From CAZMHL01 sp045605445 (lineage in GTDB: Bacteria; Bacillota; Clostridia; RGIG6154): a stretch of 64,000 bases of DNA. Shown one piece after another: positions 9,778-19,745 of this stretch. Position numbers and translations under genes: made by a program. A model generated the notes under the pieces. It did no database searches. It was not told the origin of the DNA and saw only the letters and a program-made list of their open reading frames with translations. The DNA is taken from assembly GCA_045605445.1 (NCBI GenBank), contig JAZUPZ010000030.1:186001-250000 (forward strand), read 5' to 3'. The first letter of the stretch is position 1. The number at the start of each line of letters is the position of its first letter.

Positions 9778-12700
9778 AATTTAATTTTAAAATACAACAA
9801 TATCAGTCTGATGCCGTAGATGCCGTTGTTAAAGTATTCAACGGACAAGGTTTCCACGACAAAATTTCCTATATCCGTGATAAGGGCAAACTGAAATCTG
9901 CCCAGACACAGCTTACTCTTTCTTTCGAGGATGAGTTTGGTGAAAATTTGGATTTGCTTGATGACACAGGATATAAAAATGAGGTTGTTGAGCTTTCTGA
10001 TGACCAATTATTAAAAAATATTCACGATTTGCAGTCGCAGAATAATATTAAACTATCTTCCTCCCTTATCAAAGATTTAGGAAGATGCAGTCTTGATGTT
10101 GAAATGGAAACAGGTACAGGTAAAACATATGTGTATATCAAGACGATGTTTGAACTTAATAAAAGATATGGCTGGAGCAAATTTATAGTTGTCGTTCCTT
10201 CTATTGCTATCCGCGAAGGTGTTAAGAAGTCTTTTGAAATTACGGCTGAACACTTTATGGAACACTATGGCAAAAAAGCCCGTTTCTTTGTGTACAATAG
10301 TGCAAACCTTAATGCTCTCGACAACTTCTCCCAGAGTAGTGGAATAAATGTAATGATTATCAATACACAGGCCTTTGCATCCTCTCTTAAAGAAGACGGT
10401 AAAAGCAAAGAAGCTCGTATTATTTATTCAAAACGTGACGAATTTGCTTCACGCAGACCTATTGATGTTATTAAGGCCAACCGTCCTATCATTATTCTTG
10501 ACGAACCTCAGAAAATGGGCGGCGAAGTTACACAAAAAGCACTTAAAAACTTCAATCCGCTATTTAGCATAAACTATTCAGCAACACATGCAAAGCAGCA
10601 TAACCTCGTTTATGTTCTTGATGCTCTTGATGCGTTTAATAAGAGACTTGTAAAGAAGATTGAAGTAAAAGGTTTTGAAGTGAAGAATTTCCGTGGAACT
10701 GATAAATATATGTTCCTTGAACAGATAGTTCTTTCGTCCAAAAAGCCGCCTATGGCAAAAATTGAAATTGAAATCAGCTATAACAAATCCATTAACCGTG
10801 AAACAAGGATCCTTGGTGTTGGCGATGATCTTTACTATATCTCTCAAGAGATGGAACAATACAAAGGATTTACCATTTCTGAGGTTGATCCGTTCAAGGG
10901 TGCTGTTACATTCACAAATGGCGAGGTAATCTACACAGGGGACGTTGTCGGTGATGTATCCGAAAAGGATATGCGTAGAATCCAGATAAGAGAAACTATC
11001 CTCTCTCACTTTGAAAAAGAAGAGAAGCTCTTTAATATGGGTATAAAGACATTATCATTGTTCTTTATTGATGAAGTTGCTAAATACCGTCAGTATGACG
11101 AAAATGGTGATGAAGTTTTAGGTGAATATGGTAAAATGTTTGAAGAGGAATATATTAGTGTTTTAAACCAGTATATAAGCCTTATAGATTCGCCGTATCA
11201 AAAATATCTTAAAGAAAATTGTTCTAATGTTTCTGCTGTACATAAGGGCTATTTTAGTATTGATAAAAAGACCGGTAGAAGCATTGACAGCCAATTAAAG
11301 CGTGGCAGTGAATTTTCTGATGATATTTCGGCTTATGACCTTATTTTGAAAAACAAGGAAAGATTATTGTCATTTGCTGAACCAACAAGATTTATCTTCT
11401 CCCATTCTGCTCTCCGTGAAGGTTGGGACAACCCAAACGTATTTCAGATTTGTACACTTAAACATTCTGATAGCCAAACTGCAAAACGTCAGGAAGTTGG
11501 ACGTGGACTTCGTTTGTGCGTAAATCAATCCGGTAATCGTATGGATGCAGAAAGCTGTGGCGAATCTGTACATGATATAAACATGCTTACTGTTATTGCA
11601 AGTGAGAGTTATAAAAACTTTGTATCAGATTTGCAGTCTGATATTAAAACTGTTCTTTACGATAGACCTACAGTTGCTACAAGTGAGTACTTCAAGGGTA
11701 AGTTCGTGGATGTAAACGGAACACCTACTATCATTGACAAGAAACAGGCGGATGCAATCGAATTTTATCTTATCGCAAACGCTTATATCGACATGGATAG
11801 AAAAGTTACAGACAAATATCGTACTGATGTTGAAATGGGAACTATTGCTCCGCTTCCGGCAGAACTTCTTCCTATGACAGACGGTATTCAAAAACTCATA
11901 CAAGCAGTTTATGATGACAGTGTGCTTGATAGGATGATTTCCAATGCACACGATACAAAAATCAAAGAAAATCCTCTTAATGATAATTTCTATAAAAAAG
12001 AGTTCCAGGCTCTTTGGAAGCAGATAAATCATAAGTATGCTTATACTGTTGAATTCGATAGCAAAGAACTTATTGATAAGGCTATCAAGCATATTGATGA
12101 AAAACTCTTTGTTTCTGAACTTCAGTACACCGCTACTGTCGGCAGACAAAAAGAAGAAATGAATCAATATGAAATTGACCGTGGCGATTCTTTTGCTGGT
12201 GAAAAAACAACGACAAAAGCATTAAAGCACAGCGAAACCAGTCAGGTTAAATATGACCTTATCGGAAAAATTGCCGAAGGTTGTACTCTTACGAGAAAAA
12301 CTGTTGTTGCAATTTTAAAGGGTATTCGCTATGATAAAATACTTATGTTCAAGAATAACCCTGAAGAATTCATTTCAAAAATCATTAGACTTATCAATGA
12401 ACAAAAGGCAACAATGATAGTTGAACATATTTCTTATGATGAAATCGGCGGCGAATATGACAGTGCGATTTTTACTGCAGAAAAAACGTCTCAGGATTTT
12501 GATAAAGCGTTTAAAGCAAATAAGGCAATACAGGATTACGTGTTTACAGATGGTTCTGCTGAAATGAGTATTGAGCGAAGATTTGCTGAAGATTTGGATG
12601 CTGCAAGTGAAGTATGTGTATATGCGAAGCTACCAAAAGGATTCCATATTCCTACGCCCGTGGGCAACTATTCTCCAGACTGGGCCATTGCCTTTAATGA

Positions 12701-12893
12701 GGGTGCAGTTAAACATATTTATTTTGTCGCGGAAACAAAAGGCACAATGGAAAGCTTAAATTTAAGGCCTATCGAACAGGCAAAGATTTCTTGTGCTAAA
12801 AAGTTGTTCAATGAAATTTCAACAAATAGTGTTCGCTATCACGATGTTGACAGTTACCAGAGCTTGCTTAACATAATGAATAGCATAAATTAA
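9774..12893 (+). CDS. res: Type III restriction enzyme helicase-nuclease subunit (Res)
   Basis: ATP-dependent translocase and endonuclease that cuts unmethylated DNA together with Mod. The GTG start is fixed by the overlap with the previous stop. In 1039 residues it shows the Walker A motif METGTGKT (about 111-118), a DEPQ-type Walker B (about 242-245), a helicase motif VI-like segment (QEVGRGLRL, about 572) and a C-terminal PD-(D/E)xK nuclease site (PDWAIAF near 968 and AETKG near 985). The N-terminus (MKFNFKIQQYQSDAVDAV) is typical of the family. Length and motifs are complete, so it is probably active. Confidence 0.93.
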   Translation: MKFNFKIQQYQSDAVDAVVKVFNGQGFHDKISYIRDKGKLKSAQTQLTLSFEDEFGENLDLLDDTGYKNEVVELSDDQLLKNIHDLQSQNNIKLSSSLIKDLGRCSLDVEMETGTGKTYVYIKTMFELNKRYGWSKFIVVVPSIAIREGVKKSFEITAEHFMEHYGKKARFFVYNSANLNALDNFSQSSGINVMIINTQAFASSLKEDGKSKEARIIYSKRDEFASRRPIDVIKANRPIIILDEPQKMGGEVTQKALKNFNPLFSINYSATHAKQHNLVYVLDALDAFNKRLVKKIEVKGFEVKNFRGTDKYMFLEQIVLSSKKPPMAKIEIEISYNKSINRETRILGVGDDLYYISQEMEQYKGFTISEVDPFKGAVTFTNGEVIYTGDVVGDVSEKDMRRIQIRETILSHFEKEEKLFNMGIKTLSLFFIDEVAKYRQYDENGDEVLGEYGKMFEEEYISVLNQYISLIDSPYQKYLKENCSNVSAVHKGYFSIDKKTGRSIDSQLKRGSEFSDDISAYDLILKNKERLLSFAEPTRFIFSHSALREGWDNPNVFQICTLKHSDSQTAKRQEVGRGLRLCVNQSGNRMDAESCGESVHDINMLTVIASESYKNFVSDLQSDIKTVLYDRPTVATSEYFKGKFVDVNGTPTIIDKKQADAIEFYLIANAYIDMDRKVTDKYRTDVEMGTIAPLPAELLPMTDGIQKLIQAVYDDSVLDRMISNAHDTKIKENPLNDNFYKKEFQALWKQINHKYAYTVEFDSKELIDKAIKHIDEKLFVSELQYTATVGRQKEEMNQYEIDRGDSFAGEKTTTKALKHSETSQVKYDLIGKIAEGCTLTRKTVVAILKGIRYDKILMFKNNPEEFISKIIRLINEQKATMIVEHISYDEIGGEYDSAIFTAEKTSQDFDKAFKANKAIQDYVFTDGSAEMSIERRFAEDLDAASEVCVYAKLPKGFHIPTPVGNYSPDWAIAFNEGAVKHIYFVAETKGTMESLNLRPIEQAKISCAKKLFNEISTNSVRYHDVDSYQSLLNIMNSIN

Positions 12894-12928
12894 ATTTTTG
12901 ATAACAATAAAATTCGGAGGTATGAAAA

Positions 12929-13087
12929 ATGTCAGATAAAATTAACATTTCACATTCAGTAAAGGAAACTGAGGACAAAATTACAATCACTTTTGATATT
13001 AACAAAAACACCATTGATACAGGTGATTTCTCCGGTGACATTTATGATGTCATTGATAAAATTAAGGAAATGTCAAAGAAAGATTAA
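12929..13087 (+). CDS. Small hypothetical protein downstream of Res
   Basis: A 52-residue acidic/charged ORF with a good ribosome site (CGGAGG at 12915-12920, 8 bases before ATG). The sequence alternates charged and beta-forming residues (KITITFDINKNTI) and ends in a lysine-rich tail. It starts 36 bases after res and is followed 47 bases later by the next large gene, so it probably belongs to the same transcript. There is no recognisable domain. It could be a small regulator or antitoxin-like partner of its neighbours. Confidence 0.5.
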   Translation: MSDKINISHSVKETEDKITITFDINKNTIDTGDFSGDIYDVIDKIKEMSKKD

Positions 13088-13134
13088 ACTATGATTTTTG
13101 AGCCACTTTACCATAACTTACAGGGGGAACATTT

Positions 13135-15075
13135 ATGAGAACTGCAAATGAAGAAAAAGAGTTGATGAAGTTTATATCAAACCCTTCTTATCGTGAAAAA
13201 ACTATTTTAAAAATTCATAAAGAAAGAGACGCACAGTATAACCATAATATTAAAGCTGTAGAAAAGGATATAAGCAAACTCACGAAGGAACGCACGAATG
13301 AGATAACTCGTATTGCAAATGCGAGATGGGAAAATGTCGTTAATGGGAAATTTGCTATCAATCGTACAGAAGGTAAAGCAAAAATAAATCAAAATGATGT
13401 GCTTTTTTCAAGCATTAAAGGCGCTGAAATGAATGCACAGCAGGGATTTAGAACAATAACAACTGACAACTCAAAATCTAAGAAGCACGCATCCGTAGGT
13501 GGAGCCCTTGTTGGAGGGGCTTTGTTCGGGCCAATAGGTGCTATGGCAGGCGGGGTTGGTTTAGGTAAAACAAAAACAAAAGGACAAAGTGTTTCTAATC
13601 AAATTCCTACCTGTACGCATTTAGGAGTTTTGGTGAATATTGATGGTTTTGTTTCTGAAATATCACTTTTAGAAACTCAAGTTGACCAGTCAAGTACTGC
13701 ATTTACCAATGCCTATAATTTGGCACAGCAGATAGTTACTCAGCTAGGAATATTATCTAAAACTCCTGTTCCGAGCAGTTATATAAAACCTGAAGAAGAA
13801 AGTTCTGTAAAAAATATTGAAAAGCAAATATCAGATAAGCAGGTCGAACTTCAAAAAGTTATTGCGGATAAACCTACATATGAACTTCCGGCTATTTATC
13901 GTTCTGAAGAACAAAAAGATATGAGCGATGAGGAATATCTTGAGTATCTCAAACAGAATGATGCGCTTCGTCAGGAAGAACTACTTCGCAACAAGGAATT
14001 TGCAAAGCAGGAAAAAGAAAGATTGAAAGAACTTAAACGTAAAGAAAAAACTGAAAAACATAGTGCTGGTAATTCCATAAATATAAACATGAATTTTAAC
14101 AAAATCTTTTCAGTAGTAGTTGATGTTATATTTTGGATTTTGTCGATATTCACTTTGCTCTTTTCCATTGGTGGATTTGTAACATCAGGTGGTGCGTTGT
14201 GTGGTGTTATTTTAATATTAACTGCTGTCCTTGTTAACCCGATAATTTGTAAGTTAATTAGAAATAAAGTTTATAACATAAAGCGATGGGTTTGCGTTGT
14301 AATTTTCTTTGTTGGGTTTATAGCAGGAATTCTTACACTTCCCGCATCGCCAAATAATACCAATAGTGATAACCAAATTAAGCAAACAACAAATGATGTT
14401 GTTGTGGACAATTCTGCTGACAAAGGGAAAGAGAATGCAACTGAAGAGAAAGCTGATAAATTTTATAGTGATAATGTTGTAAGTGGTTCCTTGCCTGAAA
14501 TTGATAACGGTATTGTTGACAAGTTGACTGAAGTTGGTTATACCATTGAACACGCAACTGAAATACAAAATATTCTTAACACTTGTGGTATTACAAGTAT
14601 AGAAATATATTTTCAGACTGGTAAAGCAGAAAGTGGATTAAATGCAATGTCCTGTTATGCCAACGGTTCTAAAGAAGATAAATCTCGTTTTACAGTCACA
14701 ACCGAAGACGGAGTTCCGTTCTATGTTGGTTTTTTAAATGAAGATCTATATGATAAAGACCAAGGCGGATTTTTGATGAAATACACAGATGTTCATATTC
14801 CCGAAACTAAGGTAGATATGAATACATATACAACTCTTCAAGGACTTGCTGTAAAGGCCGTTGAAGGATGTTTAAACTACCCAAGTACAGCAAATTTTAA
14901 AGAATTGTCTTGGGGTATTGGTCGCAGTGATGACAAGTATAAAATCATTGGTGAAGTAAGTGCCAAAAACGGTTTTGGTGTGAAAGATGATATAAGTTTT
15001 GGTGTATGGTTTAAAAAAGTAAGTAATAATTTTGTTGTAGAAGGTGTAACTTTAGACGGTATAAGAGTAAAATAG
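13135..15075 (+). CDS. Large membrane-anchored hypothetical protein
   Basis: A 646-residue protein after the strong site CAGGGGGAAC. It has an N-terminal charged coiled-coil-like segment and a glycine/alanine-rich stretch near 123-145 (GGALVGGALFGPIGAMAGG) that resembles glycine-zipper membrane-inserting motifs. A second Glu/Lys-rich coiled coil follows near 260-310, then three or so membrane helices (about 323-405) and a C-terminal soluble domain with a beta-rich end. No family was recognised. The glycine zipper plus membrane anchor would fit a membrane-acting effector, but that is inference. Confidence 0.6.
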   Translation: MRTANEEKELMKFISNPSYREKTILKIHKERDAQYNHNIKAVEKDISKLTKERTNEITRIANARWENVVNGKFAINRTEGKAKINQNDVLFSSIKGAEMNAQQGFRTITTDNSKSKKHASVGGALVGGALFGPIGAMAGGVGLGKTKTKGQSVSNQIPTCTHLGVLVNIDGFVSEISLLETQVDQSSTAFTNAYNLAQQIVTQLGILSKTPVPSSYIKPEEESSVKNIEKQISDKQVELQKVIADKPTYELPAIYRSEEQKDMSDEEYLEYLKQNDALRQEELLRNKEFAKQEKERLKELKRKEKTEKHSAGNSININMNFNKIFSVVVDVIFWILSIFTLLFSIGGFVTSGGALCGVILILTAVLVNPIICKLIRNKVYNIKRWVCVVIFFVGFIAGILTLPASPNNTNSDNQIKQTTNDVVVDNSADKGKENATEEKADKFYSDNVVSGSLPEIDNGIVDKLTEVGYTIEHATEIQNILNTCGITSIEIYFQTGKAESGLNAMSCYANGSKEDKSRFTVTTEDGVPFYVGFLNEDLYDKDQGGFLMKYTDVHIPETKVDMNTYTTLQGLAVKAVEGCLNYPSTANFKELSWGIGRSDDKYKIIGEVSAKNGFGVKDDISFGVWFKKVSNNFVVEGVTLDGIRVK

Positions 15076-15108
15076 TCACCTGAAAAATATTTAGAAAGGA
15101 GCATTGCA

Positions 15109-17406
15109 ATGGGATTTTTTGAAGATTTGATGAAAGACCTTGAACTTTGGGGTGCTGTACAGGCAAGTAAAGATAAAAATGGCAAACCCGACCCATATAA
15201 AGCAGCGGGTATTGCGGCAGGTATGGGTAACTTTTCTTGGAGCGACCAAGCAATGCTCGCCGGGATGCTTGGAAGTCAAGGTGCTTTCGATGATGATATA
15301 CCTAATCACGACTATGATATTAACTTTGATTATCTTGACCCTAAATATGATAAAACTCCGGCTGAAGATGTTATGGATTGGCAAATTACAGCAGAGCTTA
15401 ACGACTATGGTATAAGTCCTTTTGACTATGACACTGAGGAAGAATATCTCGAAGCTGTTGCTGAAGCAGAATCCGATGCTGAAGATGACTTTGAAACGGA
15501 TATAGATTATACTACACCTGTTGTTGAAATTCCAATTAAGGTTGCATTAGATTTTTCTGCTGAAATTCCAGCATTAGACAGACTTGATGCAATTAAAGAA
15601 AGTGATTTTCCGAACAAGAGATTATATAATGCTGCCTGTGAAAAGGTAAAACTTGAAACCGGGCTAATTATAGGACTTGATGAAAAAACGAAGGAAAACA
15701 ATATTCGACAATGTGATTTTATCTTGGAATACCACGAAAAATATATAGCAGCAAAATACTTATCTGTTGAATTTGGTGAATTTCTATATGCACAAGCTGT
15801 AAAGGACAATTTTGATTTACCTTTCACTTTGCCCGATGAAGATGAACAGATGGTAACACCTGTGGATGATTTATTCAAACAGATTCATAAAAAATGCAAA
15901 AATCAACTGTTTCCAATATGGAAATGGTTGATTGAGAACTTCGTGCCCTATATGGATTATTCAAGCGACAACGGATATAAACTTTCTACAGGTATAATTG
16001 CAAACGCAATTTATATTGATGACAAGTTTATTAGTGAACTTGCAAATTATATTGCAGAAAACAATTTCTTTGGCAAGGTTATAATGGAACTCTCGCCAAG
16101 TCTTGATAACGAATACGGTACACTCTTTGCACAGTTGCTTCAAAAAAAGCAGTTTGATCTTGTAAAAGAAATGTTTAAAATATGTGCGAATAAAGATATA
16201 GACTCTGCTCATATAAGCGGTGTTATATATGGCTTTATTGAAGCCTGTTCAAATTATAAAGAACTTGAAACAATGGAACTCTTTGAACAGCATATTTTAC
16301 CTATAATTAAAGAAATTGACAAATCTGACATCCGAGACAGTATATCTGCTTGGGAAGATGAAATTAAGGAATATTACAACTACTGCGAAGACAACTGTGA
16401 ACAGTATCAATTCACAAGAAAAAATGCTTGGAGAAAACAACATAAAAAAGAAGCAGAAAAACTTGGATTAAATGTCTTGTATTATGATTCTGAAGAGGAA
16501 TATTTACAGGATTATAAAGAGAAAAAACACAGTTGGCGAGATAGTTATACCACAGATGACACTTATGGTTTAAACCCTTCTGATTTTGAAACTGAAGATG
16601 CATTAAGTAAAGCCATAAGTAAAAAAATTGAGCAAGAAGAAAAACAAGCTGCAAAAGAGTATAAACTTGCAGAAGAAACTACTTCTACTATAAAAACTCA
16701 AGCACAATCAAGACAAAATTCGTCTTGCAATGAAGATATGAAACGGTTTGAAGATGATACGATATATACCTTCATAGGTGTTTTATTCCCGTACACTTCG
16801 CATCATTATCATTATTTAACCGATGATGATAGTATAACAATCGGTGATTATGTTGTAGTTCCAGTAGGTGTTGAAAACAAAGAATCAGTTGCCATAGTTG
16901 TTTCTGTTGAAAAACATTTACGGATTTCTGCCCCATTTCCTGTAGAAAAGACTAAAAAAATCATCGGTAAATATGTAAAAGATGATACACCCTTAAAGAA
17001 ATTCCGTTTAATTTCTAACAATATCTGTTATGGGCCTTGTCCCGATGCTGATGAAGAGGTTGAACAGCATCTAACAATATTATCAGACGGACGAGTGTGG
17101 TTCAGTAAATACAAGTATGGTATTGGTGATGGAAAATACGAATTAGCAGAGAAAAAGCAGTTGAATATAGGAAAAGATATTGCAGTTGATATTTTGGCAT
17201 TTACAAAGAAGTATTTTGACGAAAAAGGCATTGTTATAAAATGTACAGATGTTGGAATTTGGGAACTCGTTTTAACAGATGAAAACGATGCAAGTTACAC
17301 GATAGATGGCAGTGTCATTCCTGATGAATATACATCTGAAATATCAAATTATATACGAGAAAGATTACCGTTTGATAATATGTTTCTTTTTGATGGAAAT
17401 ATGTAG
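15109..17406 (+). CDS. Large acidic hypothetical protein
   Basis: A 765-residue cytoplasmic-looking protein, 33 bases after the previous gene, with ribosome site GAAAGGAGC. The N-terminus is followed by a very acidic region rich in Asp/Tyr (about 60-140), then a long helical repeat-like segment. A C-terminal part near 555-620 contains GDYVVVPVGVENKESVAIVVSVE, a beta-barrel-like pattern reminiscent of the PriA 3'-DNA-binding domain, and a final domain ends the protein. No catalytic motif was found. It is probably co-transcribed with the genes on either side. Confidence 0.6.
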   Translation: MGFFEDLMKDLELWGAVQASKDKNGKPDPYKAAGIAAGMGNFSWSDQAMLAGMLGSQGAFDDDIPNHDYDINFDYLDPKYDKTPAEDVMDWQITAELNDYGISPFDYDTEEEYLEAVAEAESDAEDDFETDIDYTTPVVEIPIKVALDFSAEIPALDRLDAIKESDFPNKRLYNAACEKVKLETGLIIGLDEKTKENNIRQCDFILEYHEKYIAAKYLSVEFGEFLYAQAVKDNFDLPFTLPDEDEQMVTPVDDLFKQIHKKCKNQLFPIWKWLIENFVPYMDYSSDNGYKLSTGIIANAIYIDDKFISELANYIAENNFFGKVIMELSPSLDNEYGTLFAQLLQKKQFDLVKEMFKICANKDIDSAHISGVIYGFIEACSNYKELETMELFEQHILPIIKEIDKSDIRDSISAWEDEIKEYYNYCEDNCEQYQFTRKNAWRKQHKKEAEKLGLNVLYYDSEEEYLQDYKEKKHSWRDSYTTDDTYGLNPSDFETEDALSKAISKKIEQEEKQAAKEYKLAEETTSTIKTQAQSRQNSSCNEDMKRFEDDTIYTFIGVLFPYTSHHYHYLTDDDSITIGDYVVVPVGVENKESVAIVVSVEKHLRISAPFPVEKTKKIIGKYVKDDTPLKKFRLISNNICYGPCPDADEEVEQHLTILSDGRVWFSKYKYGIGDGKYELAEKKQLNIGKDIAVDILAFTKKYFDEKGIVIKCTDVGIWELVLTDENDASYTIDGSVIPDEYTSEISNYIRERLPFDNMFLFDGNM

Positions 17407-17421
17407 AAATGGAGGTTTTCT

Positions 17422-17658
17422 ATGAATAAAAATATTTCTATTCCACCAGATGCCCCTTGCATTGAAGTGAGATATGACAAAAACGGAAAAACAATCTCTC
17501 GCAAAGCTCACAACTTGGAAAATATATCAATTCCGGAGTTTGAATTAAAACAACTTTCACGTTATATTTTAAAGGCTTGTGAAGAGTTCTATTCAAATCC
17601 TGAGAATGTTAAACGATATGAAAAATGGAAAGCTGAACGAGAAGAAAATAAACTATAA
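17422..17658 (+). CDS. Small hypothetical protein
   Basis: A 78-residue charged protein with an excellent ribosome site (TGGAGG) 15 bases after the preceding stop. The N-terminal half is beta-like (IEVRYDKNGKTISRKAHN), and the C-terminal half is a helix ending in a Glu/Lys-rich tail. No domain was recognised. The tight spacing to both neighbours indicates the same operon. Confidence 0.55.
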   Translation: MNKNISIPPDAPCIEVRYDKNGKTISRKAHNLENISIPEFELKQLSRYILKACEEFYSNPENVKRYEKWKAEREENKL

Positions 17659-17669
17659 GGAAGTTTAAT

Positions 17670-18056
17670 ATGTTATTTGATTTTTTAACACTCGGCCTTG
17701 GCGCTTTAAGTCGCAAATTTAAGGATGATAAGAACTATGCAGAAGGAAAACGCATTTTAGAAGAACGTGCAAAGAAACCTGTATGGCAGCAGGCACGAGA
17801 AAACAATTCGATGATTGAAATAAACGGTAAAACATTTATGTTTTTAACACCACACGAAATATATATCAACGAAAAGTTTTGGGATTCGGGACTGCCTTTG
17901 GATGATTTTTTGCTGAATTTTTATAAAGAAAATAACAAAGTCTTTTTCAATGAATTTGTTAGGCTGATTGATAAGGAAGGTAACGAAAAGATGATTTCAA
18001 GTCTATATGTATCAGACCTTTACCACAATTCCTTGAAGAAAAAGGAGAAGAAATAA
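17670..18056 (+). CDS. Small hypothetical protein
   Basis: A 128-residue protein 11 bases after its neighbour, ribosome site AAGGAAG. It begins with a short hydrophobic stretch (MLFDFLTLGLGAL) that could be a peripheral membrane anchor, followed by a mixed charged domain. No recognised family. The next gene starts two bases after its stop, and that gene's ribosome site (AAGGAGAAG) lies in its 3' end, so the two are coupled. Confidence 0.55.
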   Translation: MLFDFLTLGLGALSRKFKDDKNYAEGKRILEERAKKPVWQQARENNSMIEINGKTFMFLTPHEIYINEKFWDSGLPLDDFLLNFYKENNKVFFNEFVRLIDKEGNEKMISSLYVSDLYHNSLKKKEKK

Positions 18057-18057
18057 A

Positions 18058-18612
18058 TTGGAATGGGATATGTTAGATGAACACGAAGCATGTTACAAAG
18101 ATAAGGATGTTCTTAAAAAGGTAAATGAGTTGACAGACTTATTTGATGATATTCTTCACTACATATATGAAACTTACGACCACAGTGAATATTTTGTAGA
18201 CGTGTTTTATACAGAAGCCGAAGATGTTGGAACAGGGATGTACGAACAGCTTATGAAGTATTTGAATATGTTTGTCGGTGAGGACTATAGACAAAAATTT
18301 ATTGATAAATACAGTAATGACAGTTGTGAGTGCGAACTTATAACATCGGGAACTATAAACGATTCATTAAATAATGTTTTTGATATACAGTACGGAAAAC
18401 GCAAATTTCTTGATGACCTGAAGGTTAACGAGTTGTTACTTACACTTTCTGATAAAATAAGTAGTAGTATTGGTACATCCGATGCGAAGTGTTATAAGAT
18501 TACGAAATCCCCAAGAATATTTGAAGAGTTTTATCCTTCGTTGGTTTTCGCAGAGTCTTGTATCCGATGCGGAAATTATACTTTTCTCATAATATATGGT
18601 ACATCAGATTAG
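18058..18612 (+). CDS. Acidic hypothetical protein, TTG start
   Basis: A 184-residue acidic protein. The TTG at 18058 is chosen because GGAG at 18044-18047 is well spaced for it; the first ATG (18070) would be too far from that site. It contains several Tyr/Asp-rich helices and an end with Cys-x2-Cys-like spacing (SCIRCGNY). No family was recognised. It is the last gene of the run that begins after res, and it is followed by a non-coding gap with degraded sequence. Confidence 0.5.
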   Translation: MEWDMLDEHEACYKDKDVLKKVNELTDLFDDILHYIYETYDHSEYFVDVFYTEAEDVGTGMYEQLMKYLNMFVGEDYRQKFIDKYSNDSCECELITSGTINDSLNNVFDIQYGKRKFLDDLKVNELLLTLSDKISSSIGTSDAKCYKITKSPRIFEEFYPSLVFAESCIRCGNYTFLIIYGTSD

Positions 18613-18633
18613 ATTAAAAACGAGGTTGAGGTT

Positions 18634-18705
18634 ATGCTGAATGTCAAAAATAAAAAGAATTTAACAAGTCTTTTTGAAAAGGCATTAGTTCATGAGTGGA
18701 ATTAA
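18634..18705 (+). pseudogene. Possible decayed small gene before the XRE regulator
   Basis: The 163-base gap between 18612 and 18776 contains a ribosome-site-like GAGGTTGAGG, an ATG at 18634 and 23 codons. In-frame stops then interrupt what otherwise reads as a continuous charged peptide towards 18770. This could be a broken gene or coincidence. Nothing else is seen in this gap. Confidence 0.2.
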
Positions 18706-18775
18706 AAGTATGAAAGAAGTATTCCTGTGGAAATGAATAATTGAAAAATTAAAAGAAAATGGATTAAAGAAATTT

Positions 18776-19117
18776 ATGATATACATAAATGCTGCTAAAC
18801 GGATCAAGCTACTAAGAACTCAAAAAGGGCTGACACAAAAACAACTAGGGCAAGCTGTTGGCGTAAAAGGAAGGTATATTTCTATGATTGAAAGTACCTC
18901 TCGTAAAGCATCATTGACCTTTTATAAAGATATTGCGGATTACTTTATGGTTTCATTGAATTTTTTGTTTAGTGATAGCTCCGAGACAAAAGGAAACATC
19001 TATATTGACTCGATAATCCGTAGAATGAGCCATATGGACGAGGAACACCAGCAACTGGTACTAAAATTTGTTGAGGATTTTAGTGATTACCTATCAGAAA
19101 AAGAAAATAAAAAGTAG
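18776..19117 (+). CDS. XRE-family helix-turn-helix regulator
   Basis: A 113-residue protein with an N-terminal HTH_3 domain (about 5-62; RIKLLRTQKGLTQKQLGQAV, then the GRYISMIE recognition helix). A C-terminal helical segment of about 45 residues may mediate dimerisation. It is likely a DNA-binding repressor of the local genes. It lies 36 bases upstream of the metallopeptidase gene, and an XRE regulator next to a zinc protease is reminiscent of ImmR/ImmA-type switches. The peptidase here is of the YgjP rather than ImmA type, so the parallel is only suggestive. Confidence 0.8.
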   Translation: MIYINAAKRIKLLRTQKGLTQKQLGQAVGVKGRYISMIESTSRKASLTFYKDIADYFMVSLNFLFSDSSETKGNIYIDSIIRRMSHMDEEHQQLVLKFVEDFSDYLSEKENKK

Positions 19118-19153
19118 TAATAGAAATTTTAGAAAAGATTATTGCTGAATGCC

Positions 19154-19708
19154 ATGATTAAAAAAATTAAACTAAAAAACAAAACAATAAAATACGACTT
19201 GCAATATAAAAAAGTCAAAAATATAAACCTTCGCATCAAACCGGATGGCAGCATATATGTGTCTGCCAATCAGCGGGTATCACAGAAGGTTGTTGACAAG
19301 TTTATGTTGTCTAAAGCGGATTTTATTCTGAAAGCTTTGGAAAAGTATGCAAGTAAAGCAGAAAGACCTCGCATACAGTATTTTTCGGAAGATGAAATTC
19401 GTACTGTTATACTTAAACTTTGCGAAAGTGTATATCCATACTTTGAAAAGTTTGGGGTAAAGCATCCTACAATCAGGTTCAGGCGGATGGTATCTCAATG
19501 GGGTAATTGCAATTCCCAGAAAGGTATTTTGACTTTTAATACCAATTTGATGTATGCGCCGATTGAATGTGTTGAATATGTCGTAGCTCATGAATTTACG
19601 CATTTTCTGCAGGCAAATCACTCAAGCAAGTTTTATGATGAACTCGCAAAAATAATGCCTAATTGGAAAACTTGCAGACAGAAGTTAAAAGGTATTTTGA
19701 TAAGATAA
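19154..19708 (+). CDS. YgjP-like (DUF45) metallopeptidase
   Basis: A 184-residue zinc-peptidase-like protein. ATG 19154 is preferred to the upstream TTG at 19142. The zinc site HEFTH is at about 146-150, followed by NHSSKFYDELAKIMPNW, the conserved tail of the YgjP/WLM (DUF45) family. The family context also includes the preceding MVSQWGNC segment. Members are often found beside restriction or other defence genes, but the substrate is unknown. It follows the XRE regulator and precedes the AIPR region in the same direction. Confidence 0.82.
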   Translation: MIKKIKLKNKTIKYDLQYKKVKNINLRIKPDGSIYVSANQRVSQKVVDKFMLSKADFILKALEKYASKAERPRIQYFSEDEIRTVILKLCESVYPYFEKFGVKHPTIRFRRMVSQWGNCNSQKGILTFNTNLMYAPIECVEYVVAHEFTHFLQANHSSKFYDELAKIMPNWKTCRQKLKGILIR

Positions 19709-19745
19709 CACTTATGACAATAAGGATGATAAAGGAGACTCTTAA

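Noticed and set aside
15109..17406. PriA-type primosomal helicase
   Set aside because: Only a short beta-barrel-like segment is similar; no helicase motifs are present.
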